A stretch of 64,000 bases of DNA from assembly GCA_017618275.1 (NCBI GenBank), contig JAFZUS010000004.1:62001-126000 (forward strand). Reading direction: 5' to 3'. The position numbers were made by a program, and so were the translations under genes. Below, in pieces: positions 15,727 to 22,153 of the stretch. Source of the DNA: Prevotella sp. Its GTDB lineage: Bacteria > Bacteroidota > Bacteroidia > Bacteroidales > Bacteroidaceae. Position 1 is the first letter of the stretch, and each line of letters begins with the position of its first letter. The notes beneath the pieces are model-generated. The model saw only the letters and a list, made by a program, of their open reading frames with translations, was not told the DNA's origin and did no database searches.

Positions 15727-17129
15727 ATATTTATTATTTTTATTTCTTCAGTGGGCAGGTGGGTGGTCTTGATGCGCCAACCCTTGGGATAGAGGTTGTT
15801 GGCGCGATTTCCGATATTCTTCATCGGTCCGAGGGGGATGTTTTTGTAGCAGACGGTGACGATGCCACGTGGGGTGTCTTCTGGGAGTACCAGTGCCTCG
15901 CCACGGAGGTATTTCAGAGCATCGGAGTAGGAGAGGGGGATACGAGGGAAGTCGCCTTGAGGCAAATCGGGGGTGAGGATTTTTAGTTTAGAGTTTAGAG
16001 TGTAGAGTGTAGAGTTTGCTGTCGCCGTCCTATTAGGTGAAGGAATGGCGGTAGCAAACTCTACATTCTCAACTCTACATTCTCCATTTTTGCGCAGCGC
16101 GCAAATAAACAGTCCTTCGCTGCGGGTGATGCCGGGGATGAAGCGATAGACGGGTGCATCGAAGCCTTCGAGCTGCGATCCTGTGATGTGCCACGACGGG
16201 TCGGTAGGCACCTCAAGCACTTCCGCATCGTATTGCTCCATGATCCAGCGCACGTTCTCCTCGTTCTCTTTTGTATTAAAGGTACACGTACTATATATAA
16301 GTATGCCACCAGGATTCAGACACTCCCAGGCATCAGCCACGATTTCGCGCTGCAGTCGCCAGCATTTCTCCACATTTTGCAGACTCCACTCGCTGATGGT
16401 GACAGGATCCTTGCGGAACATCCCCTCTCCAGAGCAAGGCACGTCGCAGAGAATCACGTCGAACTTCGCTTTCGCCTTACGAAAGTCACGGGGGTAGTTG
16501 TTGGTGACGATACAGTCTTTCCAACCCCATTTCGTGATGTTCTCCAACAGGATCTGTGCACGGGTGGGGATGGGTTCGTTGCTGACGAGGGTACTTCCCT
16601 CAGGCAGTACGGTACGGATGGCAGTGGATTTCCCGCCAGGGGCAGCGCAGAGGTCCAGTACTTTTAGTTTAGAGTTTAGAGTGTAGAGTTTAGAGTTTGC
16701 CGCTGCTGTCCCATCAAGCGAGGGTATGGCGGTAGCAAACTCTAAACTTTCAGTTCTCAGTTCTAAACTCCTTAGGATGTGGGTAACGAACATCGAGGCG
16801 GCCTCTTGGACGTAGTAGCAGCCAGCGTGGAAGAGGGGATCGAAGGTGAACTGCGGACGGCCCTCCAAATAAAGGCCTTCCACGCACCAGGGGACTTTAT
16901 TTAGTTTAGAGTGTAGAGTGTAGAGTTTAAAGTTTGCTGCCGCCGTCCCATTAGGTGAGGGTATGGCGGTAGCAAACTCTACATTCTCAACTCTACACTC
17001 TACACTCTTTTTGGGATTGATGCGGATGCTGACGGGGGCATCCTCATCGAATGCTCCCAGAAAGCGGTTGAAGCGCTCTTCGCCCATCAACAGCCTCGTT
17101 TCCCGTATGAAATCCTCTGGTAACTGCAT
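15723..17129 (-). CDS. rRNA (cytosine-C5) methyltransferase of the NOL1/NOP2/Sun family, with three in-frame repeat inserts
   Basis: SAM-dependent RNA m5C methyltransferase, closest in layout to RsmF/YebU. The SAM site is DLCAAPGGK (159-167), the two catalytic-type cysteines are Cys232 (DVPCSGEG) and Cys282 (STCTF), and a C-terminal RNA-binding region follows. Three copies of the same roughly 35-residue peptide interrupt it at about residues 43-78, 121-156 and 349-383. They are all variants of [20 protein letters not shown] and are encoded by palindromic elements. They fall between conserved blocks: before [10 protein letters not shown], between FVTHILRSL and [10 protein letters not shown], and between CALRKNG and [10 protein letters not shown]. 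Removing them leaves about 360 residues. First gene of the operon with thyA and folA; promoter at 17148-17156. Confidence 0.9.
   Translation of the reverse strand: MQLPEDFIRETRLLMGEERFNRFLGAFDEDAPVSIRINPKKSVECRVENVEFATAIPSPNGTAAANFKLYTLHSKLNKVPWCVEGLYLEGRPQFTFDPLFHAGCYYVQEAASMFVTHILRSLELRTESLEFATAIPSLDGTAAANSKLYTLNSKLKVLDLCAAPGGKSTAIRTVLPEGSTLVSNEPIPTRAQILLENITKWGWKDCIVTNNYPRDFRKAKAKFDVILCDVPCSGEGMFRKDPVTISEWSLQNVEKCWRLQREIVADAWECLNPGGILIYSTCTFNTKENEENVRWIMEQYDAEVLEVPTDPSWHITGSQLEGFDAPVYRFIPGITRSEGLFICALRKNGECRVENVEFATAIPSPNRTATANSTLYTLNSKLKILTPDLPQGDFPRIPLSYSDALKYLRGEALVLPEDTPRGIVTVCYKNIPLGPMKNIGNRANNLYPKGWRIKTTHLPTEEIKIINI
15984..16088 (-). repeat. Palindromic in-frame element, family A, rsmF copy 3 (C-terminal)
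   Basis: The left core arm is AGAGTTTGCTGTCGCC at 16011-16026 and the right arm GGCGGTAGCAAACTCT at 16047-16062; outer arms are runs of TAGAGTGTAGAG and CTACATTCTC words. It is read as residues 349-383 of the methyltransferase, with the variant core [12 protein letters not shown]. Confidence 0.85.
16665..16770 (-). repeat. Palindromic in-frame element, family A, rsmF copy 2 (middle)
   Basis: The left core arm AGAGTTTGCCGCTGC starts at 16692 and the right arm GGCGGTAGCAAACTCT starts at 16728, with a loop reading CCATCAAGCGAGGGTAT. It is read as residues 121-156, [20 protein letters not shown], immediately before the SAM-binding strand. Confidence 0.85.
16902..17008 (-). repeat. Palindromic in-frame element, family A, rsmF copy 1 (N-terminal)
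   Basis: The left core arm AAAGTTTGCTGCCGCC is at 16929-16944 and the right arm GGCGGTAGCAAACTCT at 16965-16980; the loop reads GTCCCATTAGGTGAGGGTAT. It is translated as residues 43-78 of the methyltransferase. The loop is nearly the same as in copy 3, suggesting recent spread or gene conversion. Confidence 0.85.
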
Positions 17130-17147
17130 GATTCGCGCTTTTTCAGC

Positions 17148-17156
17148 GCAAAATTA
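17148..17156 (-). promoter_or_regulatory. Predicted -7 box for the rsmF-thyA-folA operon
   Basis: The minus strand reads TAATTTTGC, a TAnnTTTGC match, 18 bases upstream of the rsmF ATG at 17129. The leader would be about 12 bases. Confidence 0.55.
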
Positions 17157-17163
17157 CTAAAAA

Positions 17164-17187
17164 AGCCACAGATATCACAGATTTTCT
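17164..17187. repeat. Short dispersed repeat, CACAGATT type, copy 2
   Basis: AGCCACAGATATCACAG followed by ATTTTCT, matching the copy at 5345-5369 except for a small central difference. It lies between the divergent rsmF and DUF6249-type promoters. Confidence 0.5.
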
Positions 17188-17200
17188 TAGAATAATTTGA

Positions 17201-17209
17201 TATCTTTGC
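17201..17209 (+). promoter_or_regulatory. Predicted -7 box for the DUF6249-PspC-sigma operon
   Basis: TATCTTTGC matches the -7 consensus exactly. It lies 57 bases before the ATG at 17267. No clear TTTG -33 partner is visible. Confidence 0.55.
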
Positions 17210-17266
17210 AACTAATTTATAATTTGTTACGTCAAACGGCTGTAGAAATCAAAAAAAAACAGAGAT

Positions 17267-17965
17267 ATGAAACAGTATGTAATCGCAATCGCATTGATGC
17301 TCACGCTCGGGCTGAATGCCGACGCAGCAGCACAGAAGCACCGCCACACTCCACGTACGGAGCAGGTGGACTCTACTAAGAACAATCATGACGCCATCGA
17401 AGCCTTTTCTGACACTACAGCCGCTGCTGATGCAGAAGATGCCGAGGATGACAAGTACATCACCTATCGTCGCGGTACGACCTATTCGACCAGCGGTGAC
17501 GTGGAAGAACTCAAGGAAGTGATGGACAGCGTAGGTGGTTTCTTCGCACCTTGGATGGCAGTGAGCATCGTCGCCATCGTCGTCATCTTCCTCCTGGCGC
17601 CGCTGCTGATTATCTTCACCATCTTCTATTTCGTGAACAAGAACAGGCGTGAGCGTTACAAACTGGCACAGATGGCCATCCAGAACGGACAGCCTATCCC
17701 CGATGAGATCCTGAAGGACAATGTCGACTCGAAAATGCTGACCAGTGAGTACCAGTCAGGCATCCGACAGATGTTCGTAGGCATCGGACTCGCCATCTTC
17801 CTTGGCATCATCATCGGTAAACTCGGTATCGGCATCGGCGCCCTCGTTTTCTTCATCGGACTGGGTAAGTGGTTTGTGGCCCGCCAGTCGGGAGATAAAG
17901 GCAACGACCCGTTGAATAACTTTAGGAACAATAATGATAAAAACTCAAATATTTCAGAATTATGA
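17267..17965 (+). CDS. DUF6249-type membrane protein
   Basis: A 232-residue protein with a signal peptide (YVIAIALMLTLGLNADAAA). An acidic, Ala/Asp-rich stretch follows (about residues 44-65), then a membrane helix at about 96-124 (MAVSIVAIVVIFLLAPLLII). A cytoplasmic-looking basic segment contains RRERYKLAQMAIQNGQPIPD, and a second hydrophobic pair at about 168-202 contains repeated GIGLAIFLGIIIGKLGIGIG. The YKLAQMAIENGQPIP pattern is what I associate with DUF6249 proteins next to sigma factors in Bacteroidales; function is unknown. Its stop overlaps the next start as ATGA. The four-gene set suggests an envelope-stress unit in which this protein could act as a regulator, which is inference. 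Confidence 0.75.
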   Translation: MKQYVIAIALMLTLGLNADAAAQKHRHTPRTEQVDSTKNNHDAIEAFSDTTAAADAEDAEDDKYITYRRGTTYSTSGDVEELKEVMDSVGGFFAPWMAVSIVAIVVIFLLAPLLIIFTIFYFVNKNRRERYKLAQMAIQNGQPIPDEILKDNVDSKMLTSEYQSGIRQMFVGIGLAIFLGIIIGKLGIGIGALVFFIGLGKWFVARQSGDKGNDPLNNFRNNNDKNSNISEL

Positions 17966-18153
17966 CAAAGAGATTGATGCGCTCTAATGACAGAGTAATA
18001 GCAGGCGTGTGTGGCGGAATCGCTGAGTATATGGAGTTCGACCCCGTGATGGTGCGCATTGCCTACGCTTTCCTCACCATCTTCACGGCCTTCTGCGGAC
18101 TGATCTTCTACATCGTACTGTGGCTCGTGATGCCTGAGAAAAGACTCTATTAA
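17962..18153 (+). CDS. PspC-domain protein
   Basis: A 63-residue single PspC domain: KRLMRSNDRVIAGVCGGIAE, then a short loop and a membrane helix (FLTIFTAFCGLIFYIVLWLV) ending in MPEK. PspC-domain proteins sit in the inner membrane and respond to envelope stress. It overlaps the upstream gene by 4 bases and lies 6 bases before the ECF sigma gene, so co-translation and a shared role in membrane stress signalling are likely. Confidence 0.92.
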   Translation: MTKRLMRSNDRVIAGVCGGIAEYMEFDPVMVRIAYAFLTIFTAFCGLIFYIVLWLVMPEKRLY

Positions 18154-18159
18154 CGACAG

Positions 18160-18735
18160 ATGGCAGCACTCACTGACATAGCCCTTGTGACACAGGTGGC
18201 GGTTCTCCACAACAAGCGGGCCTTCGACCAACTTGTACGGAAGTACCAGTCACCTGTGCGCCGGTTCTTCTTGAACCAGACACTGGGCGATGAGCAGTTG
18301 AGCGACGACCTGGCCCAGGAGACTTTTATCAAAGCCTACGTGAACATCACCAATTTCAAGGGCATCTCGAGTTTCTCCACCTGGCTCTTCCGCATCGCCT
18401 ACAATGTGCATTACGACTACCGTCGTAAAATGAAAAATGAGAAATTAGAAATGAGTAATGTTGATATCCAGACATGCCCGGAATCAGCCTTTAGTGGTAA
18501 TCATAATTCCTCATTCCTCATTTCTAATTCCTCATTGAAGATGGACCTCTATCATGCCCTCTCACAACTGAAGGAGGTGGAGCGCACCTGTATCACCCTC
18601 CAGTTGATTGATGGCCATCCGATCGACAAGATCAGCGACATCACGGGCCTGCCCCAGAATACCGTGAAGTCGCACCTGAAGCGGGGCAAGGAAAAACTGA
18701 CAGATTATTTAAAAGCCAATGGATATGACCGATAA
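18160..18735 (+). CDS. ECF-type RNA polymerase sigma factor with a repeat-derived linker
   Basis: A 191-residue extracytoplasmic-function sigma-70 factor. Region 2 spans about residues 18-88 (AFDQLVRKYQSPVRRFF, DLAQETFIKAYVNI, FSTWLFRIAYN). Region 4 spans about 128-183 (LYHALSQLKEVERT, ISDITGLPQNTVKSHLKRGK). The linker between them (about 91-127) is longer than usual and is encoded by an inverted repeat at 18429-18537 made of AATTAG/TCATT words; it reads KNEKLEMSN and later NSSFLISNSSLK. The frame stays open and both functional regions look intact. The stop overlaps the next gene, so a membrane-bound partner, perhaps an anti-sigma factor, is translated with it. Confidence 0.93.
   Translation: MAALTDIALVTQVAVLHNKRAFDQLVRKYQSPVRRFFLNQTLGDEQLSDDLAQETFIKAYVNITNFKGISSFSTWLFRIAYNVHYDYRRKMKNEKLEMSNVDIQTCPESAFSGNHNSSFLISNSSLKMDLYHALSQLKEVERTCITLQLIDGHPIDKISDITGLPQNTVKSHLKRGKEKLTDYLKANGYDR
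18429..18537. repeat. AATTAG-type inverted repeat inside the ECF sigma gene
   Basis: The left arm at 18429-18460 (AATGAGAAATTAGAAATGAG and flanks) and right arm at 18502-18537 (ATAATTCCTCATTCCTCATT and flanks) are inverted relative to each other. On the minus strand the right arm ends in GAATTATGATTACC, the same end as the copies in the P-type ATPase and at cydA/cydB. Confidence 0.75.
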
Positions 18736-19111
18736 AGACAATTTATTAATAGACGAGTTCTTCAAGCAGGCTGCGCAGCAGCAGATTGAGGACAACGGGT
18801 TCACGGAGCGGGTGATGATGAATTTGCCCGAATGCGAACAGGAGGAAAAGGCCCACAGGCTGTCGCTTCTCTGGACGCTGTTCTGTGTCGTGGTAAGTGT
18901 GGTGCTTTTCTTCGTCTTTGGTGGCTGGGAGGCCCTGAAGGCCAGCATCATGGTGGCACTCCATGGGGTACTCACCTCGTTGAGCGTCTTCCTTACCACA
19001 GTTCCGACGACTGAGGTTCCTGTGAATCCTGTGGTGCTTCTTTTGCTTGTGGCTTTTGTATTAGTTTACCTTCCGTATCGAACATACCGTAAGTTGTCCG
19101 CAGCACTGTAA
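18725..19111 (+). CDS. Small two-helix membrane protein (DUF5056-like), possible anti-sigma partner
   Basis: About 128 residues. The acidic, soluble N-terminus (LLIDEFFKQAAQQQIEDNGF, then TERVMMNLPE) resembles the start of DUF5056-type proteins found beside ECF sigma factors in Bacteroidales. Two membrane helices follow, near residues 43-65 and 95-118. The ATG at 18725 overlaps the sigma stop; an ATG at 18719 would add two residues. The last 119 bases overlap the convergent PorE-like gene: the second helix (VVLLLLVAFVLVYLPYRTY) is antisense to the Lys/Gln/Glu-rich tail of that protein. An anti-sigma role is inference from position only. Confidence 0.75.
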   Translation: MTDKDNLLIDEFFKQAAQQQIEDNGFTERVMMNLPECEQEEKAHRLSLLWTLFCVVVSVVLFFVFGGWEALKASIMVALHGVLTSLSVFLTTVPTTEVPVNPVVLLLLVAFVLVYLPYRTYRKLSAAL

Positions 19112-21107
19112 ACTCAGTGCGACGGTTCAACTGGTTACACTGCTCCTGCTGTTCCTCGGGTAGTTTGGCGATGAAGTCTTCGGTCAGCACTTCGCCACCC
19201 TTGAGGAACGCATATTTTTCCGCCACCTTCTTCTTGATGGTCTTGGGCTTGCTCTCACCATAGCCCTTCGGTGTCAGACGGTCTGCTGCAATGCCGTGGT
19301 CTATCAGATAACCCACCACACTCTCCGCACGTCGCTGTGAGAGTCGTTCGTTATACTGGTCAGAGCCTTTATAGTCGGTATGGGCCGAGAGTTCGATGGT
19401 CACGTTGGGATTCTCGTTCAGCAGTTTCACGAGTTCGTCGAGGGCGGTGGCCGACTCCGGGCGCAGCGTCGCCTTGTCGAAATCGTAAAAAATGTTCTCT
19501 ATCAGTACGGGCGCGGCAATGCTGGCGAGTGGGAACTGGAGCACGTACTCCTCCGATTCCGTCACGGGCTCTACGCGCAACTGTTCCTGATGGTTCAGGA
19601 ATCCCTTGCAGGTGCCCAGCAACACGTAGTCCACACCGGGCTTGATCTCCTGGGTAAACGACCCGTCGCCCCGCACGCTGAGTTTCAGGTTCGTCCCGTC
19701 GTTGCCCACCATATATACTTGTGCGTCAGTCAGTTCGTAGCCGTCCTGCTCATACACCCATCCCTTTACTGTCTGCACGATTTCGGGGTTGAAGAAACTG
19801 TAGATATGATCCAACCCTCTGTTGTCGCCACGACTAGATGAGAAATAGCCCTGATTGAGTAGTCCCTCGAAGGTCATGCCGAAGTCGTCGCCCTGCGAGT
19901 TCAACGGGAATCCCGGGTGCTTCAGTTGAAGAGTGGCACTTTCGATTTTCATCTTAGAGGTTTCAACATAGAAGATGTCCAGTCCGCCGAGTCCTGGATG
20001 TCCATCGCTGGAGAAGTAGAAATCTCCGTTGGGACGGAAGGTGGGAAACATCTCGTCGCCTGCTGTATTGATGGGTGCTCCCAGATTCTCCACTCCTCCT
20101 GTCTCGCCATCGGAGAGGAGTTGGCAGCGCCAGATATCCAGTCCTCCCAGGCCCCCAGGCATGTCGCTCACGAAGTAGAGCCACTCACCATCGGGCGATA
20201 CGGCAGGATGGGCAAAACTTGAAAGCGTGTCCTTCGAGATATTCAGTTCTCTGGGCTTGCTCCATGCAGCATCACTACGGCTGGAAACGGCGATGGTGGC
20301 AAAGCGGGGATATTGTGGGTCTGTCTTGCATTGTGTCAGGTACATCGTCTTGCCATCGGGTGAGAAACAGCAGGCACCCTCGTCGAAGGCCGAGTTCAGT
20401 TCCGAGTCGATGCTTTGCGGTTTGCCCCACTTCCCCTTCTCGTCCTTCTGAGCCCAGAAGATGTCTGCAGGCTTCGAACCCGTGATGCCGCTGTACTCGT
20501 CGCCCTGTGCCTGATTGCGGGTGGAGGTGAAGAATATCTGGTCGCTCTCCTCGCCAGTGAGGGCAGGCGAATAATCGTCACGTCGCGAGTTGAAGAGGTC
20601 TACGCGCTTCACGGTGTATTTCGAACCTTCTTTCTTCCATTCGGGGGCCATCTGAGCCGCTTCCACACCGTTCTTGGCTAGTTTCAGCATGTCAGCCAAC
20701 TCTGAACTGTCCATTTCCCATTGTCCGTTCTCCAAACTGTCGATGGCTGTCAGGAACTGCTTCCCAGCCTCCTTGTAGTTGCCCGATTTCATCAGTTGCT
20801 GGGCCATTCGCAGGTGTGTCAACGAGTCGGCCTGCTTGTAGCGTATCACATTCTTGTAGGCAGAGATGGCTTTGTTGGTATTGTTGATTCTCCGATAGCA
20901 TTCCGCCATCTTCAGACTCAGTCTTCCGCGCTTCTCCTTTTCCTTCGAGGGTGTCGCTGAGTAGGCTTTCTTATACTGTGCCGCTGCGTCGTAGTACTCC
21001 CCAACGGCATAGAATTTCTCTGCCTTCTTCACGGCCTGATCCGCCCCGCACCCTGTCAGGAGCACGGCTGCGACTACTGTATATACTATGGAGATGAGTC
21101 TACGCAT
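18993..21107 (-). CDS. PorE-like OmpA-family lipoprotein of the type IX secretion system
   Basis: A 704-residue lipoprotein with lipobox LLTGCGAD (Cys20). It has TPR repeats (about 25-160: FYAVGEYYDAAAQYKKAYS), a PD40/WD40-like propeller (about 190-440: FTSTRNQAQGDEYSG, FSPDGKTMYLTQCKTD, SPDGEWLYFVSDMPGG) and a CarboxypepD_reg-like domain (about 450-530: VKGWVYEQDGYELTD). The OmpA peptidoglycan-binding domain is at about 540-670 (FDKATLRPES, HTDYKGSDQYNERLSQRRAE, NRRTEF). This domain order is that of PorE, which anchors the type IX secretion machinery to peptidoglycan. The secreted GH43 enzyme in this window ends in a possible sorting tail. The 3' end overlaps the opposing membrane-protein gene by 119 bases; the C-terminal low-complexity tail (QAKEAPQDSQEPQSSELW) is confined to that overlap. 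Confidence 0.85.
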   Translation of the reverse strand: MRRLISIVYTVVAAVLLTGCGADQAVKKAEKFYAVGEYYDAAAQYKKAYSATPSKEKEKRGRLSLKMAECYRRINNTNKAISAYKNVIRYKQADSLTHLRMAQQLMKSGNYKEAGKQFLTAIDSLENGQWEMDSSELADMLKLAKNGVEAAQMAPEWKKEGSKYTVKRVDLFNSRRDDYSPALTGEESDQIFFTSTRNQAQGDEYSGITGSKPADIFWAQKDEKGKWGKPQSIDSELNSAFDEGACCFSPDGKTMYLTQCKTDPQYPRFATIAVSSRSDAAWSKPRELNISKDTLSSFAHPAVSPDGEWLYFVSDMPGGLGGLDIWRCQLLSDGETGGVENLGAPINTAGDEMFPTFRPNGDFYFSSDGHPGLGGLDIFYVETSKMKIESATLQLKHPGFPLNSQGDDFGMTFEGLLNQGYFSSSRGDNRGLDHIYSFFNPEIVQTVKGWVYEQDGYELTDAQVYMVGNDGTNLKLSVRGDGSFTQEIKPGVDYVLLGTCKGFLNHQEQLRVEPVTESEEYVLQFPLASIAAPVLIENIFYDFDKATLRPESATALDELVKLLNENPNVTIELSAHTDYKGSDQYNERLSQRRAESVVGYLIDHGIAADRLTPKGYGESKPKTIKKKVAEKYAFLKGGEVLTEDFIAKLPEEQQEQCNQLNRRTEFTVLRTTYGMFDTEGKLIQKPQAKEAPQDSQEPQSSELW

Positions 21108-21228
21108 ACCTATTAATAACGTTTCTCCGTGCTATTTATTGTTTTCAGCGTACAAATACCAAAAATCGGGGTGGTCGTGATGGCCTAAACACCGACGCGT
21201 CTGAGTTTAGATTTTTTTCGTCTTTTTC

Positions 21229-21260
21229 TTGGAAGTTTCGCAAAAAGTTTCTATATTTGC
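21229..21260 (+). promoter_or_regulatory. Predicted promoter of a lipoprotein gene
   Basis: TTG at 21229-21231 and TATATTTGC at 21252-21260, 20 bases apart, fit the -33/-7 pattern. The leader to the ATG at 21298 would be about 30 bases. Confidence 0.6.
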
Positions 21261-21297
21261 AAACGAATAATTGGTGAAACAAAAAAACAAATTAGTT

Positions 21298-22080
21298 ATG
21301 AAAAAGCAACGATTCTTAGGGATGCTTGCCACCACCCTGACAGTATGTGGTGCAATGGTGTTGATTAATTCGTGTACCATTAACGAAGACAATCCGGTAA
21401 TTGAAAAGGACAAATTCACTTTTCAGGCTGTTGATTTGGGACTTTCAGTGAAATGGGCTAATGCAAACATTGGAGCAGACTCCGAAGAGGGCTTCGGTGA
21501 TTATTATGCTTGGGGCGTCACAGAAGTCTATTACACTTATTTGGAGCCTTTCACATGGAAACCTAATGGGCAACAAGGCGATGAAACCGTTGTCGTGACT
21601 TGGAAAGAAGGCAAGGAATATGGGTACTCCTGGGATTCCTATGAGTGGGTCAAATGGAATGATGACGGTTCTGGTTACTTAACCAAGTATAATGATGTTG
21701 ATGGCAAGATGGTGCTGGATGCGGATGATGATGTGGCACACGTCAAACTGGGCAGTAAGTGGAGGATGCCATCAAAGGAGGAATTTGAGGAGTTGATTAA
21801 CAATTGCAATTGGACATGGGAACAAAGAAAAGGCATCGTCGGATACGTGGTTTCCAGCAAAATAGAGGGCAATCACAACAGCATTTTCATTCCTGCCGCT
21901 GGAGGCGCGTGGCACTTAGGGAACGGGCTCGTCAATGTGCAAGGTCTCTATTGGGCTAACTCCTATGCAACGAGTAGTCCTCTCAGTGCCTGCTGTTTGA
22001 AATTCACCAATGAAAACGCTGGTATCGCCTCTGGAAAGTATCGTCCTAACGGATTCCCTATCCGCGCCGTCACGGAATAA
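21298..22080 (+). CDS. Lipoprotein with a Fibrobacter-paralogous-type (DUF1566-like) domain
   Basis: A 260-residue surface lipoprotein. The signal peptide ends at an INSC lipobox (Cys about 26) followed by TINEDNP, a post-lipobox pattern shared with the lipoprotein at 51782. The rest is one globular domain with AVDLGLSVKWANANIGADSE, then EGFGDYYAWGV, WRMPSKEEFEELINNC, FIPAAGG and a closing RPNGFPIRAVTE. This matches the Fib_succ_major/DUF1566 type found in many secreted Bacteroidales proteins, whose function is unknown. I chose the ATG at 21298 because it begins directly with the signal peptide. It has its own promoter and ends at a terminator shared with the converging GH43 gene. Confidence 0.85.
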   Translation: MKKQRFLGMLATTLTVCGAMVLINSCTINEDNPVIEKDKFTFQAVDLGLSVKWANANIGADSEEGFGDYYAWGVTEVYYTYLEPFTWKPNGQQGDETVVVTWKEGKEYGYSWDSYEWVKWNDDGSGYLTKYNDVDGKMVLDADDDVAHVKLGSKWRMPSKEEFEELINNCNWTWEQRKGIVGYVVSSKIEGNHNSIFIPAAGGAWHLGNGLVNVQGLYWANSYATSSPLSACCLKFTNENAGIASGKYRPNGFPIRAVTE

Positions 22081-22116
22081 TGTACGATGAACAAGAATAG
22101 ATACAGACAATAAGAA

Positions 22117-22150
22117 GAGGATGTGCCTATTTTGACACACCCTCCTTTTA
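22117..22150. terminator. Bidirectional terminator between converging genes
   Basis: GAGGATGTG at 22117-22125 pairs with CACACCCTC at 22136-22144 (one mismatch) around a 10-base loop. CTTTTA follows on the plus strand and TTCTTA on the minus strand, so it can serve both the lipoprotein gene and the GH43 gene. Confidence 0.6.
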
Positions 22151-22153
22151 CTT

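Noticed and set aside
15723-17129. rsmF as a frameshifted or fused pseudogene
   Set aside because: All catalytic motifs are present in one frame and the extra segments are three copies of one element in phase, so insertion explains the length better than decay.
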